NCBI RefSeq assembly: GCF_020524025.1
Contig: NZ_JAIVKN010000005.1
Coordinates: 50,697-114,696 of the forward strand
Origin: Halobacillus litoralis
GTDB lineage: Bacteria > Bacillota > Bacilli > Bacillales > Halobacillaceae
Direction of reading: 5' to 3'
Length of the DNA: 64,000 nucleotides
Both the position numbers and the translations under genes were made by a program. The notes below the pieces were generated by a model. That model saw nothing but the letters and a program-made list of their open reading frames with translations, was not told the DNA's origin and did no database searches. This document shows, in pieces, positions 44,554-54,487 of this stretch (the first letter of the stretch is position 1; each line of letters opens with the position of its first letter).

Positions 44554-45411
44554 TTAGTCTTTAAAGAAGGCAACGACAAGACCGCCTTCACCTGAATAAG
44601 TAGATATGAGGGGACCCATTTCCATAAATAAGCTGTCTTTAAAATTGTACCGTTCTTTAATGGTTTCAAGGACTTTCTTTCCTCTTTCTTCATCGTTGCA
44701 GTGAGACATGGCAATCACACGGTCTTCAAGCGTGTGTGCATATTCTCCAATCTGCTCGACAAAGCGGCGGATTGATTTTTTGTTTCCACGGACTTTTTCG
44801 GTGACTTCCACAGATCCTTCTTCTTCACTTGCCTTCAACAAAAGTTTAATATTCAGCGTTTTGGCCAGCGTGCCTTTCATTCTATCCAGGCGTCCACCCT
44901 TAATGACGTTTTCCAACGTCTTCAATATAAATAATGTCGTTGTTTTTTCAATTCGTTCTTCCATATGAGCTACAATTTCATCAAAGTTCAGACCCTCGTC
45001 AATCTTCTTTAAAGCTTCGTTCACAAGAAGAGATATGCCGCAGGAAGCGGTCTTTGTATTTAATACGACGATTTTTCTATTCGGTTCTTCTTCTATAAGC
45101 ATATTCTTACCGATGACAGCACTCTCATACGTACTGCTTAATCCCTGAGTCATCGCTAAAACTAAAATTTCCTGATCGGCGTCGATCTTTTTATATTTTT
45201 CATAAAAATCGTTTGGGCTGGGCGATGAAGAACGGGGGAGTTCCTCGGATTCCTTCAACTTGGAGTAAAACGTAGCCAGATCAATCGTTTCTCCGGTTTT
45301 ATACTGTTCGTCCCCAAAGTGGAGGTTCAACGGGACAGATATAATGTTATGTTTTTCCATTACTCCTGCCGGCAGATCTCCGCCGCCATCAATAATTATT
45401 TGTATCGTCAT
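44554..45411 (-). CDS. DegV family fatty-acid-binding protein
   Basis: A 285-aa DegV-fold protein: IIIDGGGDLPAGVMEKHNI, LPRSSSPSPNDFYEKYKKI, MTQGLSSTYESA, and GGRLDRMKGTLAKTLNIKLL. These proteins (FakB-like) bind a fatty acid for a FakA kinase. No fakA is adjacent. ATG 45411 with GCAGGTG is chosen over the open frame from 45429. Confidence 0.92.
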   Translation of the reverse strand: MTIQIIIDGGGDLPAGVMEKHNIISVPLNLHFGDEQYKTGETIDLATFYSKLKESEELPRSSSPSPNDFYEKYKKIDADQEILVLAMTQGLSSTYESAVIGKNMLIEEEPNRKIVVLNTKTASCGISLLVNEALKKIDEGLNFDEIVAHMEERIEKTTTLFILKTLENVIKGGRLDRMKGTLAKTLNIKLLLKASEEEGSVEVTEKVRGNKKSIRRFVEQIGEYAHTLEDRVIAMSHCNDEERGKKVLETIKERYNFKDSLFMEMGPLISTYSGEGGLVVAFFKD

Positions 45412-45479
45412 GTTTTCACCTGCTCTCAAAATGTCGTCGTTCTTTGTCTTCTATTTCCTATTATACCAGACTTTTCTCA

Positions 45480-46394
45480 CTACTTTTTTCCGGTTTGATG
45501 CGTAATCTTCGGTTTCACTTTTTTAGTGGTGCTGAAAATAAACATCATTAAACCGAAAATCACAATAGAACCTCCGAGCCACTGGGACCAGGTAATGGTT
45601 TCATTAAGAATCCAATACGCTAAGATTGAAGCGCCAATCGGCTCTAGAAGGATTGTCATGGAGATTGTTGATGTACTAAGCCACTTCAGTGTCCAATTGA
45701 ACAGGGTGTGGCCGAAGAATGTCGGGATAATTGCAAGGCCGAGGAAAATTAACCATTGGTCTCCGTTGTACCCTGTGAATGAAACGTCTACAAAAAGGTT
45801 GTAGACCCCTAAGGTTAAAACGGCCATTCCATAGGCAATAAACGTATAGGTCATCAAGGACAAGCGTTTTCGTAAATGTTGCCCTAACAAAAAGTATCCG
45901 GTTACAGCCAGCGCTCCCAAAATGGCGAGTATGTCCCCCAATAGAGCCAGACCGCTCACTTGGAAATCTCCCCAACCGATAATTCCGCTTCCGATGATGG
46001 TGATCAGTAAACTGAGCATCGCTCCAATAGTAAAGCGTTCTTTGAAAAAGATGTATGTCCCGGTAAAGGCAAAAACAGGCTGGAGGGATACCAGGACAAC
46101 GGAGCTTGCGACTGTGGTGTATTGCAGGGATTGAAACCACAAGATAAAGTGAAAGGCCAGAAATACCCCTGAAAAGATAGCAAAGAGCCAATCTTTCTTA
46201 TGGATTTGTTTTATTTCGTCAAAATGGTTCCATAATACATAAGGAGCCATAATTGCAACGGCTATAAGAAGTCTGTAAAAAGCGATTATGGAAGCGGGTG
46301 CATCCCCTGCCAATTTCACGAAAATCGCGGATGTTGATATTGAAAGCACACCTATAAACAAAATAATATAAGGTTGAATCGGAGGCTTTTCCAA
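45480..46394 (-). CDS. EamA/DMT family permease
   Basis: A 304-aa, ten-TM drug/metabolite transporter with two EamA repeats: SISTSAIFVKLAGDAPASIIAFYR and LEPIGASILAYWILNETITWSQWLGG (seen as LEPIGASILAYWILNE). It probably exports a metabolite. TTG 46394 is five bases after GAGGAGGG. It is divergent from cshA. Confidence 0.9.
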   Translation of the reverse strand: MEKPPIQPYIILFIGVLSISTSAIFVKLAGDAPASIIAFYRLLIAVAIMAPYVLWNHFDEIKQIHKKDWLFAIFSGVFLAFHFILWFQSLQYTTVASSVVLVSLQPVFAFTGTYIFFKERFTIGAMLSLLITIIGSGIIGWGDFQVSGLALLGDILAILGALAVTGYFLLGQHLRKRLSLMTYTFIAYGMAVLTLGVYNLFVDVSFTGYNGDQWLIFLGLAIIPTFFGHTLFNWTLKWLSTSTISMTILLEPIGASILAYWILNETITWSQWLGGSIVIFGLMMFIFSTTKKVKPKITHQTGKK

Positions 46395-46447
46395 GCTAGC
46401 CCTCCTCTGGTATACGTCAGTTTTTACTCATTTTATCATTATTGAGT

Positions 46448-46476
46448 TTGAAAAGCACAGCCGAAATGTGTAGAAT
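46448..46476 (+). promoter_or_regulatory. cshA promoter
   Basis: TTGAAA-N17-TAGAAT, about 130 bases upstream of the start codon, giving a long leader. Confidence 0.65.
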
Positions 46477-46525
46477 AAATTGTGTTATATATGTTATGAT
46501 GAATGAATCTATCAGGCAGATACCA

Positions 46526-46566
46526 GAGAAGCCTCTCCCGTTTCCTGTGGCAGAAGGCTTTTTTTA
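46526..46566 (+). terminator. Probable attenuator in the cshA leader
   Basis: GAAGCCT pairs with AGGCTTT across a 20-base loop and is followed by a T run, between the cshA promoter and its start codon. An alternative hairpin AGAG/CTCT (46525-46536) uses part of the same left arm. Confidence 0.5.
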
Positions 46567-46612
46567 CATGTATATAGGTAGAAGATTTAAAAATAAAGGA
46601 GTATGAAATTAA

Positions 46613-48085
46613 GTGACAACATTTCAATCACTAGGATTATCAAAGCCTATTCTAAAATCGTTAGACGTTATGGGCTTTGAAGAAACCACACCAATACAAG
46701 AACAAACGATCCCTCTAGGTCTAGAAGGGAAAGATGTCATTGGTCAAGCCCAGACAGGTACAGGGAAGACGGCTGCATTCGGTATTCCGATGCTCGAAAA
46801 AATCAATAAGCAAGTGAAGGCCGTTCAAGGTCTTGTCATCGCCCCGACAAGGGAACTGGCTATTCAAGTAGCGGAAGAGCTTAATCGATTAGGTAAAGGG
46901 AAAGGCGTACGCGTCCTTCCAATTTACGGTGGTTCCAACATGGAACGCCAGATTCGTGCCCTGAAAAATAATCATATCGTCGTAGCGACACCAGGACGCC
47001 TGCTTGACCATATCCGTCGTAAGACAATTAAGCTTGAAAATGTTCATACCGCAGTATTAGATGAAGCGGATGAAATGCTGAACATGGGATTCATCGAAGA
47101 TATCCGTGACATTCTGAAGGCACTTCCAGAAGAGCGTCAGACATTGCTTTTCTCTGCAACAATGCCTAAAGAAATTCGTGATATCGCTACAACGCTGATG
47201 AACAACCCGGAAGAAGTAAAAGTAAAAGCGAAAGAAATGACTGTTGAGAACATTGAACAGTTCTTTGTTGAAATTCCAGAGAAGCATAAGTTCGATACGT
47301 TGACTCGTCTTCTTGATATCCATGACCCGGCGCTCGCGATTGTATTTGGTCGTACGAAACGTCGTGTTGACGAAGTAGCCGACGGTCTTCAGGCTCGTGG
47401 CTTCAGTGCAGAAGGTATTCACGGAGACCTGACTCAAGGAAAGCGTATGTCAACATTGAATAAGTTCAAGCGTGGACGTATTGAAATTCTTGTAGCAACT
47501 GACGTAGCTGCACGTGGATTGGATATTTCTGAAGTATCTCACGTATATAACTTTGACATCCCGCAGGATCCTGAAAGCTATGTTCACCGTATCGGTCGTA
47601 CTGGTCGTGCTGGACGTAAAGGGGAATCTATCTCCTTTGTGACTCCACGTGAAAAAGATCAGCTTCACCTGATTGAGAAGCTTACGAAGAAGAAAGTGGA
47701 ACGCTTGAAAGTACCTTCTTCTGAAGAAGCTGCCCGCGGTCAGCAGAAAGTAGCGATCGAGAAACTGGCGGAAACGATCACGAACAATGATTTGAAGAAC
47801 TACAAGCAGGCAGCAAACGAGCTGCTGGAACAGCATGATTCTACAGATCTTGTGGCAGCAGCCCTTAAAATGCTGACAAAAGAGCGCAGTGAAGTTCCTG
47901 TTCGCTTGTCTCACGTCCAGCCGATCAGCGTGAAAACTGCACAGCGTGATAAGAATAATAAAAAAGGCGGCTACCGCAAAGGCGGCAAGCGCAACTTCAA
48001 TAACAAAAATAAATCCCGCAATCGCAATTTTAACGGAAAAAGCGGTAGTGGCAAGCGTAACTACCAAAGTAAAGGCCGCAGCTAA
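46613..48085 (+). CDS. cshA: DEAD-box RNA helicase CshA
   Basis: A 490-aa helicase: Q motif [14 protein letters not shown], motif [20 protein letters not shown] (LDEADEM), SAT, and motif [15 protein letters not shown]-terminal extension (about 370-490) ends in a basic Gly/Asn/Lys-rich tail ([14 protein letters not shown]). CshA works with the RNA degradosome and in cold adaptation. The GTG start follows AAAGGAG. In B. subtilis it likewise lies close upstream of the rhomboid gene ydcA and acpS. Confidence 0.96.
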   Translation: MTTFQSLGLSKPILKSLDVMGFEETTPIQEQTIPLGLEGKDVIGQAQTGTGKTAAFGIPMLEKINKQVKAVQGLVIAPTRELAIQVAEELNRLGKGKGVRVLPIYGGSNMERQIRALKNNHIVVATPGRLLDHIRRKTIKLENVHTAVLDEADEMLNMGFIEDIRDILKALPEERQTLLFSATMPKEIRDIATTLMNNPEEVKVKAKEMTVENIEQFFVEIPEKHKFDTLTRLLDIHDPALAIVFGRTKRRVDEVADGLQARGFSAEGIHGDLTQGKRMSTLNKFKRGRIEILVATDVAARGLDISEVSHVYNFDIPQDPESYVHRIGRTGRAGRKGESISFVTPREKDQLHLIEKLTKKKVERLKVPSSEEAARGQQKVAIEKLAETITNNDLKNYKQAANELLEQHDSTDLVAAALKMLTKERSEVPVRLSHVQPISVKTAQRDKNNKKGGYRKGGKRNFNNKNKSRNRNFNGKSGSGKRNYQSKGRS

Positions 48086-48099
48086 TGGCAGCCTGATTT

Positions 48100-48140
48100 A
48101 AAAAACGATCCGCCCTTTTAAAGGAGCGGATCGTTTTTTT
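48100..48140. terminator. Bidirectional terminator between cshA and rhomboid gene
   Basis: Perfect stem AAAAAACGATCCGC / GCGGATCGTTTTTT. Confidence 0.93.
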
Positions 48141-48176
48141 GTATCTTTTTGAGGTGGGTTTAGAGTGTCCGGATTT

Positions 48177-48944
48177 TTATATTCGGTTAAAGAGAGCGAA
48201 AAGAGCAAGAAATAAAAGAATGCCCCATAAGATGTAACGGGCCGGGTTCTTTCCAGAAAATTTTCGTCTCTTCCAGCGGTTCGGGTCAAAAGAAATCTCT
48301 TCATTGTTTCGTTTGGAATGACGCGTCCGTACCTGCCACAATGAAAAAGGCCGGGCGTTTTTTAATAAAAGGGGGGCCGAAGCGAAACCACCAATCAACC
48401 CAAATAAGTGGCCGAGGACATTTATGTTGGGTCTTGTAAATGTCATAAACAGACCGAGGGCAAAGATGACGAGGATGATTTGAGAATTCGCCTGATCGAT
48501 GAGTTGTTTTCTGTACAGCACCATAAACACATAGACGCCAAAGATACCAAAAATAGCACCTGAAGCACCAAGATGTGTGTAGTAGGCATCTGGATTGACG
48601 ATGAACGTCCCGAAATTTCCAGCGACTCCAGCAAACAAGTACATAACGGTAAACTTGATTTTCCCGAGCATTTGTTCAAGGGCAGGGCCAAAAAGGACAA
48701 GTGAGAAGGAATTAAATAAGGCATGAGCAAAATCAGCATGCAGGAAGATCGGTGTTATTAAGCGCCAATACTCTCCGTTTAATACCAAAATGTTGATGCC
48801 GATTCCCCAACGTTCTAAATCCTGGGCAAAGCCGAGCTGTAGAAAATCGGTAGTCAGCCACAACACGAGGTGCAGTCCCACTAGAAATGAAATGATCGGA
48901 TAAAATTTTAGAAACTCTTTGAAGCTTTCTGTTCGAATAAACAT
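48177..48944 (-). CDS. ydcA: Rhomboid family intramembrane serine protease (YdcA-like)
   Basis: A 255-aa, six- to seven-TM rhomboid protease. It shows NGEYWRLITPIFLHADFAHALFNS, the catalytic Ser in HLGASGAIFGIFG and the catalytic His in NVLGHLFGLIGGF. It cleaves substrates in the membrane. ATG 48944 follows AAAGGAG. The frame extends 40 residues upstream, but that part is not rhomboid-like. It is divergent from acpS. Confidence 0.92.
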   Translation of the reverse strand: MFIRTESFKEFLKFYPIISFLVGLHLVLWLTTDFLQLGFAQDLERWGIGINILVLNGEYWRLITPIFLHADFAHALFNSFSLVLFGPALEQMLGKIKFTVMYLFAGVAGNFGTFIVNPDAYYTHLGASGAIFGIFGVYVFMVLYRKQLIDQANSQIILVIFALGLFMTFTRPNINVLGHLFGLIGGFASAPLLLKNARPFSLWQVRTRHSKRNNEEISFDPNRWKRRKFSGKNPARYILWGILLFLALFALFNRI

Positions 48945-49199
48945 AGGCTTAATCTCCTTTATGCTTTCGTTAGAGACGGGCTTTTCTGGTACTGCTGTTC
49001 CCATGTAAGAAGCAGCCGGGCTTCTGCTTCGGTCACTCTTCCCGCTTATGAAACTGCCAAACATGAAAGCGGCAGTAGAAGTGAAAAATAACTCCTCTTT
49101 GATTAAATGTAGTCATTATAATCCTCTTGTATTCTTTTTTGATCTCTCGTGGATTCGGGTATACTGGTCATAGATTATTAACGAAAAGGAAGATGTATC

Positions 49200-49574
49200 G
49201 TGATTAAAGGGATTGGCGTCGACATGGTTGAACTTAGTCGTATTAAACAAAGTATAAAGCGAAATCCTCGATTTGTTCAACGAATATTAACAGATAGAGA
49301 ATATAAGCGTTTTCTGGAATTAAAGGAAAAAAGACAAGTCGAATATCTAGCCGGCCGTTTTGCGGTGAAGGAGGCTTTTGCAAAAGCCGCGGGAACGGGA
49401 ATTGGCAAGCTGGGTTTTCGTGATATTGAGGTTCTGTCTAATGAAACGGGTGCACCTGAACTTACTTCGAAAGGCTATGAACATCTAAAGGTCTGGGTAT
49501 CTATCAGCCATAGTGAAGACCACGCGATCGCTCAAGTTGTTTTGGAGCAGGGGAGGGGTGGAATAGGCAGGTAA
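49200..49574 (+). CDS. acpS: Holo-[acyl-carrier-protein] synthase
   Basis: A 124-aa phosphopantetheinyl transferase: IKGIGVDMVELSRIKQSI (metal-binding Asp), AGRFAVKEAFAKAAGTGIG, and WVSISHSEDHAIAQVV. It transfers 4'-phosphopantetheine from CoA to ACP. The GTG start at 49200 has AAAAGGAAG upstream. It is the first gene of a run with nnr, ydcC and alr. Confidence 0.96.
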   Translation: MIKGIGVDMVELSRIKQSIKRNPRFVQRILTDREYKRFLELKEKRQVEYLAGRFAVKEAFAKAAGTGIGKLGFRDIEVLSNETGAPELTSKGYEHLKVWVSISHSEDHAIAQVVLEQGRGGIGR

Positions 49575-49629
49575 GACATAATTGCAGGGGTTGTCTCATA
49601 CTATTGTAATGCGGGTAGGAGGGAACGAA

Positions 49630-51141
49630 TTGGATATTGTTACCGCACAAGAAATGTACGAACGGGACCGGGTTGCGGTCGAAACTGCCGGGTTAGAAGG
49701 GAATATATTGATGGAGAACGCTGGTCGTGCCGTCACTTATGACTTCCTGCCTCACCTTTCTTCGGCAGATAAGATTGTCGTTTTAATAGGAGCAGGCAAT
49801 AATGGTGGAGATGGTTTTGTTATTGCCCGTACACTGTTGAACCTTGGTTATAATGTAGAGGCCTGGCAAGTCGTACCCGACGCAAAAATCAAAGGCGATG
49901 CACAAGTGCATAAGAGGATCTTTCAAGCTTCTGGTCACCCGATTGAACCATTGATGAATCTGGAAGACTTGAAGGCTTCTCTGAGCAGGGCGGATGTCTG
50001 TATTGATGCGATGCTTGGGATTGGAGCAAAAGGGCGGTTAAAAGAGCCTCTTGCTGAGATTGTCCGTTACTGTAACCAACTATCAATGCTTCGTCTGTCT
50101 GTAGACATTCCAACAGGAGTACCTGCTGATGAAGGAATTGATGAGTTTGATGGTTTTTCTGCTCATTATACCTCTGTCATTGAGGCTCCAAAAATGAGTG
50201 CGTTTCTCCAGCATACCCAGCCTTTTTACGGTGACTGGTCGGTTGTTGAAATCGGTATCCCTAAACAGATGATTCCTGACGCTGGTCGAAGGACCTGGGA
50301 GATGGATGATTTGAAGCGGACCTTTCCTGGGCGTGGAGATCACTCCCATAAAGGAACGCATGGAAAAGGACTGATTGCCGGGGGATCCAGGCTGATGCCG
50401 GGTTCAGTGGCTATGGCTGCCCGTGCTGCTTTAAGAAGCGGTGCTGGGTTAGTGGCCGTTGCCACAGAAGAAGAGGCCGTTCCTTCTATTTCTCCTTTTG
50501 TACAGGAGGCCACTTTTGTTAAAAGAGAATATGGTGGACAAGTTCCTTCTTTATCTGACTATGATGGGGTAGCTTTGGGGATGGGAATCGGCCGTGAGGA
50601 ACCGGAAGAAAAACTTGTCGGGCAGTTCGTTCGGCAGTGTGATTCTCCGCTTTTAGTTGATGCAGATGGATTGTATCTATTAAAAGGCTTGCTTGACGAG
50701 TTAAGTGCAAGAGAAGCTCCTGCGGTATTAACGCCCCATCCCGGAGAGTTTTCCCATTTGACAGGTGTGCCCATTAAAGAAGTGTTACAATCTCCTTTTT
50801 CCTATACCCGGGAATTTGCCCGCCGCTACGGTGTGTATCTCATCCTGAAAGGACCCTCCACGATTATTACGTCTCCCGATGGAGAACAGAGGGTGGATCA
50901 TTCAGGGAATTCGGGACTGGCTAAGGGTGGAAGTGGGGATGTTCTGTCAGGTATCCTGCTTGCGATGATGATGCAAAATGATAACTTGATGGACGCACTC
51001 AGTAATGGATGTCTCATTCATGGTCATACAGCTGATTTGTTGGTACAGGACGGACATTCGAAAGTTGATCTGCTCGCCTCTGACGTAATCGAAGGGCTTT
51101 CCCGGACGTTTCGTGCATTATCTTCTTCATCCATATCATAA
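49630..51141 (+). CDS. nnr: Bifunctional NAD(P)H-hydrate epimerase/dehydratase
   Basis: A 503-aa fusion. The N-terminal epimerase (YjeF_N) has MENAGRAVTYDF and IGAGNNGGDGFVIART. The C-terminal ADP/ATP-dependent dehydratase (from about 225) has LTPHPGEFSHLTG and NSGLAKGGSGDVLSGILLAM. It repairs hydrated NAD(P)H. TTG 49630 lies six bases after TAGGAGGG. The upstream part of the frame is not conserved. Gene order acpS-nnr is common in bacilli, although B. subtilis lacks nnr at this place. Confidence 0.94.
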   Translation: MDIVTAQEMYERDRVAVETAGLEGNILMENAGRAVTYDFLPHLSSADKIVVLIGAGNNGGDGFVIARTLLNLGYNVEAWQVVPDAKIKGDAQVHKRIFQASGHPIEPLMNLEDLKASLSRADVCIDAMLGIGAKGRLKEPLAEIVRYCNQLSMLRLSVDIPTGVPADEGIDEFDGFSAHYTSVIEAPKMSAFLQHTQPFYGDWSVVEIGIPKQMIPDAGRRTWEMDDLKRTFPGRGDHSHKGTHGKGLIAGGSRLMPGSVAMAARAALRSGAGLVAVATEEEAVPSISPFVQEATFVKREYGGQVPSLSDYDGVALGMGIGREEPEEKLVGQFVRQCDSPLLVDADGLYLLKGLLDELSAREAPAVLTPHPGEFSHLTGVPIKEVLQSPFSYTREFARRYGVYLILKGPSTIITSPDGEQRVDHSGNSGLAKGGSGDVLSGILLAMMMQNDNLMDALSNGCLIHGHTADLLVQDGHSKVDLLASDVIEGLSRTFRALSSSSIS

Positions 51142-51184
51142 CGTTCCCTTTGTCCTTAAGTAGAGACAAAGGAGTTGAGTCTTA

Positions 51185-52207
51185 ATGCAAAGACGTTTTC
51201 TGATCCTGTTGTTCAGTCTGTTCGTCTTAGGTGCGCTTACTGCTTGTGGCTCACAGTCGAAAGAAGATGTTGTGAAGAAGCTTGAAAAGCAGGCGGAAGA
51301 AATGGCTGGTTATAAAACAGAAGCGAACATGAAGATGCGTACAGGAAAAGAAGAGCAGAAATATAACATTGAAGTTTGGCATAAGAAGGATGATTACTAC
51401 CGCGTGAAACTGCAGAATGATCAGGATGAAAAAGGGAGTCAAATCATTCTGAAGAATGACAGTGGGGTATACGTTCTGACGCCAGCTTTGAATAAGAGTT
51501 TCAAATTCCAAAGTGAATGGCCTCAAAACACCAGCCAGCCCTATTTATATGCTTCCTTACTGAATGATATCAAAGCCGATTCGGATGCGGAATTTACAGC
51601 TTCAGAGAACTATTATAAGTTTAAAACGAAAACCAACTACCAAAATAACAAAACTCTGCCTTTCCAGGAGATCTACTTTGACAAAAAATCTTACCAGCCT
51701 GTTATGGTTAAGGTTTTTGATCAGGATATGAACGCTCTGGTGGAGGTACAGTTTGCCAACTTCGCCAAAGATTCTTCACTGAAAAAAGAAGATTTTGATG
51801 TCGATAAAAATATGGCCATGGCTCCGACAGAAGCACCGGTTGCCAATATGGAAGGAGAAGAACTTGAAGAAGTTCTATATCCACAGGAAACGTTTGGTGC
51901 TGAACTGGCAGAAGAGCGTGAAGTGAAAACAGAAGAAGGAAAACGTGTCATCATGACGTATGCCGGAGAGAAGAATTTCACATTGGTTCAAGAGAAGGCA
52001 GTCGTCCAGCCGGCCAGTGCCCAATACTCTGTTCAGGTAAACGGAGAGCCTGTGCAGCTTTCTGATGGGGTGATTGCTGCATTGGAGAATAATATTCTGG
52101 AATGGAATCATAATGGCACAACGTACCAGTTGGCAAGTAATGAATTGACACAAGCGGAAATGGTCTCTGTAGCAAGCTCCATCAATAACGGAACAATGGT
52201 CAAATAA
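51185..52207 (+). CDS. ydcC: YdcC-like lipoprotein (LolA-like fold, sporulation-associated)
   Basis: A 340-aa lipoprotein (lipobox LTAC at about residue 21) with a LolA-like beta-rich domain (VWHKKDDYYRVKLQND, ILKNDSGVYVLTPALNKSFKF) and a variable C-terminal domain. It is the orthologue by position and pattern of B. subtilis YdcC, a sporulation-related lipoprotein. It sits at the outer face of the membrane. GACAAAGGAG precedes the ATG. Confidence 0.9.
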   Translation: MQRRFLILLFSLFVLGALTACGSQSKEDVVKKLEKQAEEMAGYKTEANMKMRTGKEEQKYNIEVWHKKDDYYRVKLQNDQDEKGSQIILKNDSGVYVLTPALNKSFKFQSEWPQNTSQPYLYASLLNDIKADSDAEFTASENYYKFKTKTNYQNNKTLPFQEIYFDKKSYQPVMVKVFDQDMNALVEVQFANFAKDSSLKKEDFDVDKNMAMAPTEAPVANMEGEELEEVLYPQETFGAELAEEREVKTEEGKRVIMTYAGEKNFTLVQEKAVVQPASAQYSVQVNGEPVQLSDGVIAALENNILEWNHNGTTYQLASNELTQAEMVSVASSINNGTMVK

Positions 52208-52216
52208 CTTGGAAGG

Positions 52217-52245
52217 AGCAGGCTTAACGGTCTGCTTTATTTTCT
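52217..52245 (+). terminator. Terminator after ydcC
   Basis: Stem AGCAGG / TCTGCT (one G-U pair) followed by a T-rich stretch. Confidence 0.55.
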
Positions 52246-52318
52246 TTGGTTGATCATTTGACAGTCACCGCTTCTCATTCAATAATAAAAGGATATTGTT
52301 GAGAGAGGGGCTTTTGTT

Positions 52319-53476
52319 TTGTCACTGGATCGTTATTATAGAGACTCTGTTGCCGAAGTTAATTTAACAGCTATTGAATCAAATATCCTGCAGTTGAAGA
52401 AGCGTTTGAAACCAGGTACGGGTGTGTACGCAGTCGTTAAAGCAGACGCTTATGGCCACGGAGATATTCAAGTGGCACATACGGCTCTTGAGGCGGGCGC
52501 GCGTGGTTTGTGCGTGGCCCTGTTAGATGAAGCTCTCAAATTGAGGCAGGAGGGCATAGAAGCTCCAATTCTCGTAATGGGATGGACGCGGCCGGAAGAT
52601 GCCTGGCTTGCAGCTAAAGAAGATATAGCGGTTACGGTTTTTCAGGAGGAATGGTTGTTAGAAGCAGAAAAGCATCCGTTTGATCATCCTTTATCTATCC
52701 ATTTGAAGTTAGATACAGGGATGGGCAGAATCGGGGTGCGGTCCACATCTGAAATGGACCGGGTGCTTGCTGTTATTGACAGGCAGCCGTCATTTATTCT
52801 ACAGTCAGTCTTCACCCATTTTGCTACAGCAGATGAGGAAGAGAAGAGTTATTTTTCTCACCAGACAAAGAGGTGGGAAGAACTGTTTGGTCATTTTAAA
52901 AGAGAGTGGTCACATCCTGTAGAAGTTCATACGAGCAATAGTGCTGCGAGCATGAGGTTTCCGGAACGCATGGATCATTTTGTGCGCTTCGGCATTAGTA
53001 TGTATGGCTTGTATCCGTCCACTCATGTAAAACGGGAACGTCCGATTGATCTTGAGCCTGCCTTTTCGTTGAACAGCCGGCTCATTCATGTGAAACGTTT
53101 AGAAGCGGGTGAATCAATTAGTTACGGAGCCACGTACACCACAGAGGAAGAGGAATGGATCGGGACCGTTCCACTTGGTTATGCAGACGGATGGATCCGG
53201 AAACTTCAGGGAATGGAAGTACTGGTCGACGGAAAACGTCAAACGATTGTCGGAAGAATTTGCATGGATCAATTCATGATTCGTCTGGATCAAGAATATC
53301 CTATAGGGACAAAGGTTACCTTAATTGGTAATCAGGGAAATCAGGAAATATCAGCAGATGACGTGGCGGACCATTTGGATACCATCAACTACGAGGTGCC
53401 GTGTATGATTAGCAGCAGGGTCCCAAGAGTTTATCTGAGGAATGGGAAAATGACAGAAATAAGAAATTCTTTATGA
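52319..53476 (+). CDS. alr: Alanine racemase
   Basis: A 385-aa, PLP-dependent enzyme. The PLP Lys is in AVVKADAYGHGD, the substrate-binding LKLDTGMGRIGVR follows, and the second catalytic Tyr is in ISYGATY near residue 265. It makes D-Ala for peptidoglycan. TTG start at 52319 with GAGAGGGG. Confidence 0.96.
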   Translation: MSLDRYYRDSVAEVNLTAIESNILQLKKRLKPGTGVYAVVKADAYGHGDIQVAHTALEAGARGLCVALLDEALKLRQEGIEAPILVMGWTRPEDAWLAAKEDIAVTVFQEEWLLEAEKHPFDHPLSIHLKLDTGMGRIGVRSTSEMDRVLAVIDRQPSFILQSVFTHFATADEEEKSYFSHQTKRWEELFGHFKREWSHPVEVHTSNSAASMRFPERMDHFVRFGISMYGLYPSTHVKRERPIDLEPAFSLNSRLIHVKRLEAGESISYGATYTTEEEEWIGTVPLGYADGWIRKLQGMEVLVDGKRQTIVGRICMDQFMIRLDQEYPIGTKVTLIGNQGNQEISADDVADHLDTINYEVPCMISSRVPRVYLRNGKMTEIRNSL

Positions 53477-53558
53477 CAGGAATCTTTGGAATTTCGGACA
53501 ATTCTCCCTATGTAAGGATAGAAGGTTACACAATTTACGAAAAAATTCCAACACTCCT

Positions 53559-53587
53559 TTGCAATGGACACTCCCGTTTGATAAGAT
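53559..53587 (+). promoter_or_regulatory. Promoter of ndoAI-ndoA
   Basis: TTGCAA-N17-TAAGAT, 57 bases before the antitoxin start. Confidence 0.5.
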
Positions 53588-53644
53588 TAGAGTGGACTAA
53601 TTGACTGGTTTCTTTTTGAGAGAAGATGGTGGAGGTGTATGGTT

Positions 53645-53920
53645 TTGTCCGATAGCATGCAGGAGATTGTCATCCGGATTCCGGATAATCTGCTTAATGA
53701 AGTAGATGGTTTCATTCAACTCGATAACAGTGATCGGAGCGATTTCATGTGTCAAGCAACTAAAATGTATTTGCGTGAGAAAAAGCAGCGTCATATTAGA
53801 GAATCCATGCGTAGAGGCTACATGGAAATGGCGAAAATCAATTTAAATATCGCTTCAGAAGCGTTTCAAGCTGAAGAGGAGGCAGAACACACCCTGGAGC
53901 AACTAGTGAGCGGGGTGTGA
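53645..53920 (+). CDS. ndoAI: EndoAI antitoxin (MazE-like)
   Basis: A 91-aa ribbon-helix-helix antitoxin: [18 protein letters not shown]-terminal strand-helix, and the conserved C-terminal [18 protein letters not shown] that wraps the toxin. It neutralises EndoA and autorepresses. TTG 53645 is preferred (nine bases from GGAGG, family-like N-terminus LSDS). ATG 53639 is only three bases from the site. Confidence 0.93.
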   Translation: MSDSMQEIVIRIPDNLLNEVDGFIQLDNSDRSDFMCQATKMYLREKKQRHIRESMRRGYMEMAKINLNIASEAFQAEEEAEHTLEQLVSGV

Positions 53921-53925
53921 AGCCA

Positions 53926-54276
53926 TTGATAGTCAAACGAGGTGACGTTTATTTCGCTGATTTGTCCCCGGTCGTGGGATCAGAACAAGGCGGGGTTCGT
54001 CCTGTACTCATTCTTCAAAATGATATTGGTAATCGCTTTAGCCCTACCGTAATCGTCGCCGCGATTACAGCGCAAATACAAAAAGCCAAACTTCCTACAC
54101 ATGTTGAAATCAATGCAGAAAAATATGGGTTCGAGCGAAACTCTGTGATCCTCTTGGAACAAATCAGAACGATTGATAAACAGCGTTTGACCGACAAGAT
54201 CACCCAATTAGATGAACCAATGATGCTGCAGGTGAACAAAGCTTTGCAGATCAGCCTCGGTTTAATCGACTTCTAA
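53926..54276 (+). CDS. ndoA: EndoA toxin (MazF-type mRNA interferase)
   Basis: A 116-aa endoribonuclease, nearly identical in layout to B. subtilis Endo[58 protein letters not shown] and [13 protein letters not shown]. It cuts mRNA at UACAU in B. subtilis. TTG 53926 gives the family length and lies eight bases after GGGGTG. It forms an operon with the antitoxin upstream. The sigma-B regulators follow. Confidence 0.95.
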   Translation: MIVKRGDVYFADLSPVVGSEQGGVRPVLILQNDIGNRFSPTVIVAAITAQIQKAKLPTHVEINAEKYGFERNSVILLEQIRTIDKQRLTDKITQLDEPMMLQVNKALQISLGLIDF

Positions 54277-54298
54277 AATGATCTCTTCTATTTGAAAA

Positions 54299-54334
54299 TA
54301 AAGTTGCCTGAAAAAGGGCGGCTTTATTTTTTTT
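54299..54334 (+). terminator. Terminator after ndoA
   Basis: Stem AAAGTTGCC / GGCGGCTTT (two G-U pairs) and a long T run. It separates the toxin pair from rsbR. Confidence 0.75.
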
Positions 54335-54487
54335 TATATTCTTAGTTTATAATAGACGGATGGAGGGTATTGTTGTTGGCATGTTTTTTTAGCTTATCAG
54401 TGTAACTACTTTCTTTTTTTTGATAAAATTATATACAAATAGTATTTGGAGTACGTAGAGAAGTGTAACGGAGGCGGAGGTTAGATA

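Noticed and set aside
48098..48304. 68-codon minus-strand open frame
   Set aside because: It covers the cshA/rhomboid terminator and the 3' end of the rhomboid gene in another frame. No start signal.
53917..54276. EndoAI/EndoA as a mobile toxin-antitoxin island
   Set aside because: It is the conserved chromosomal pair found next to alr and the rsb operon in bacilli, so it is not evidence of transfer.
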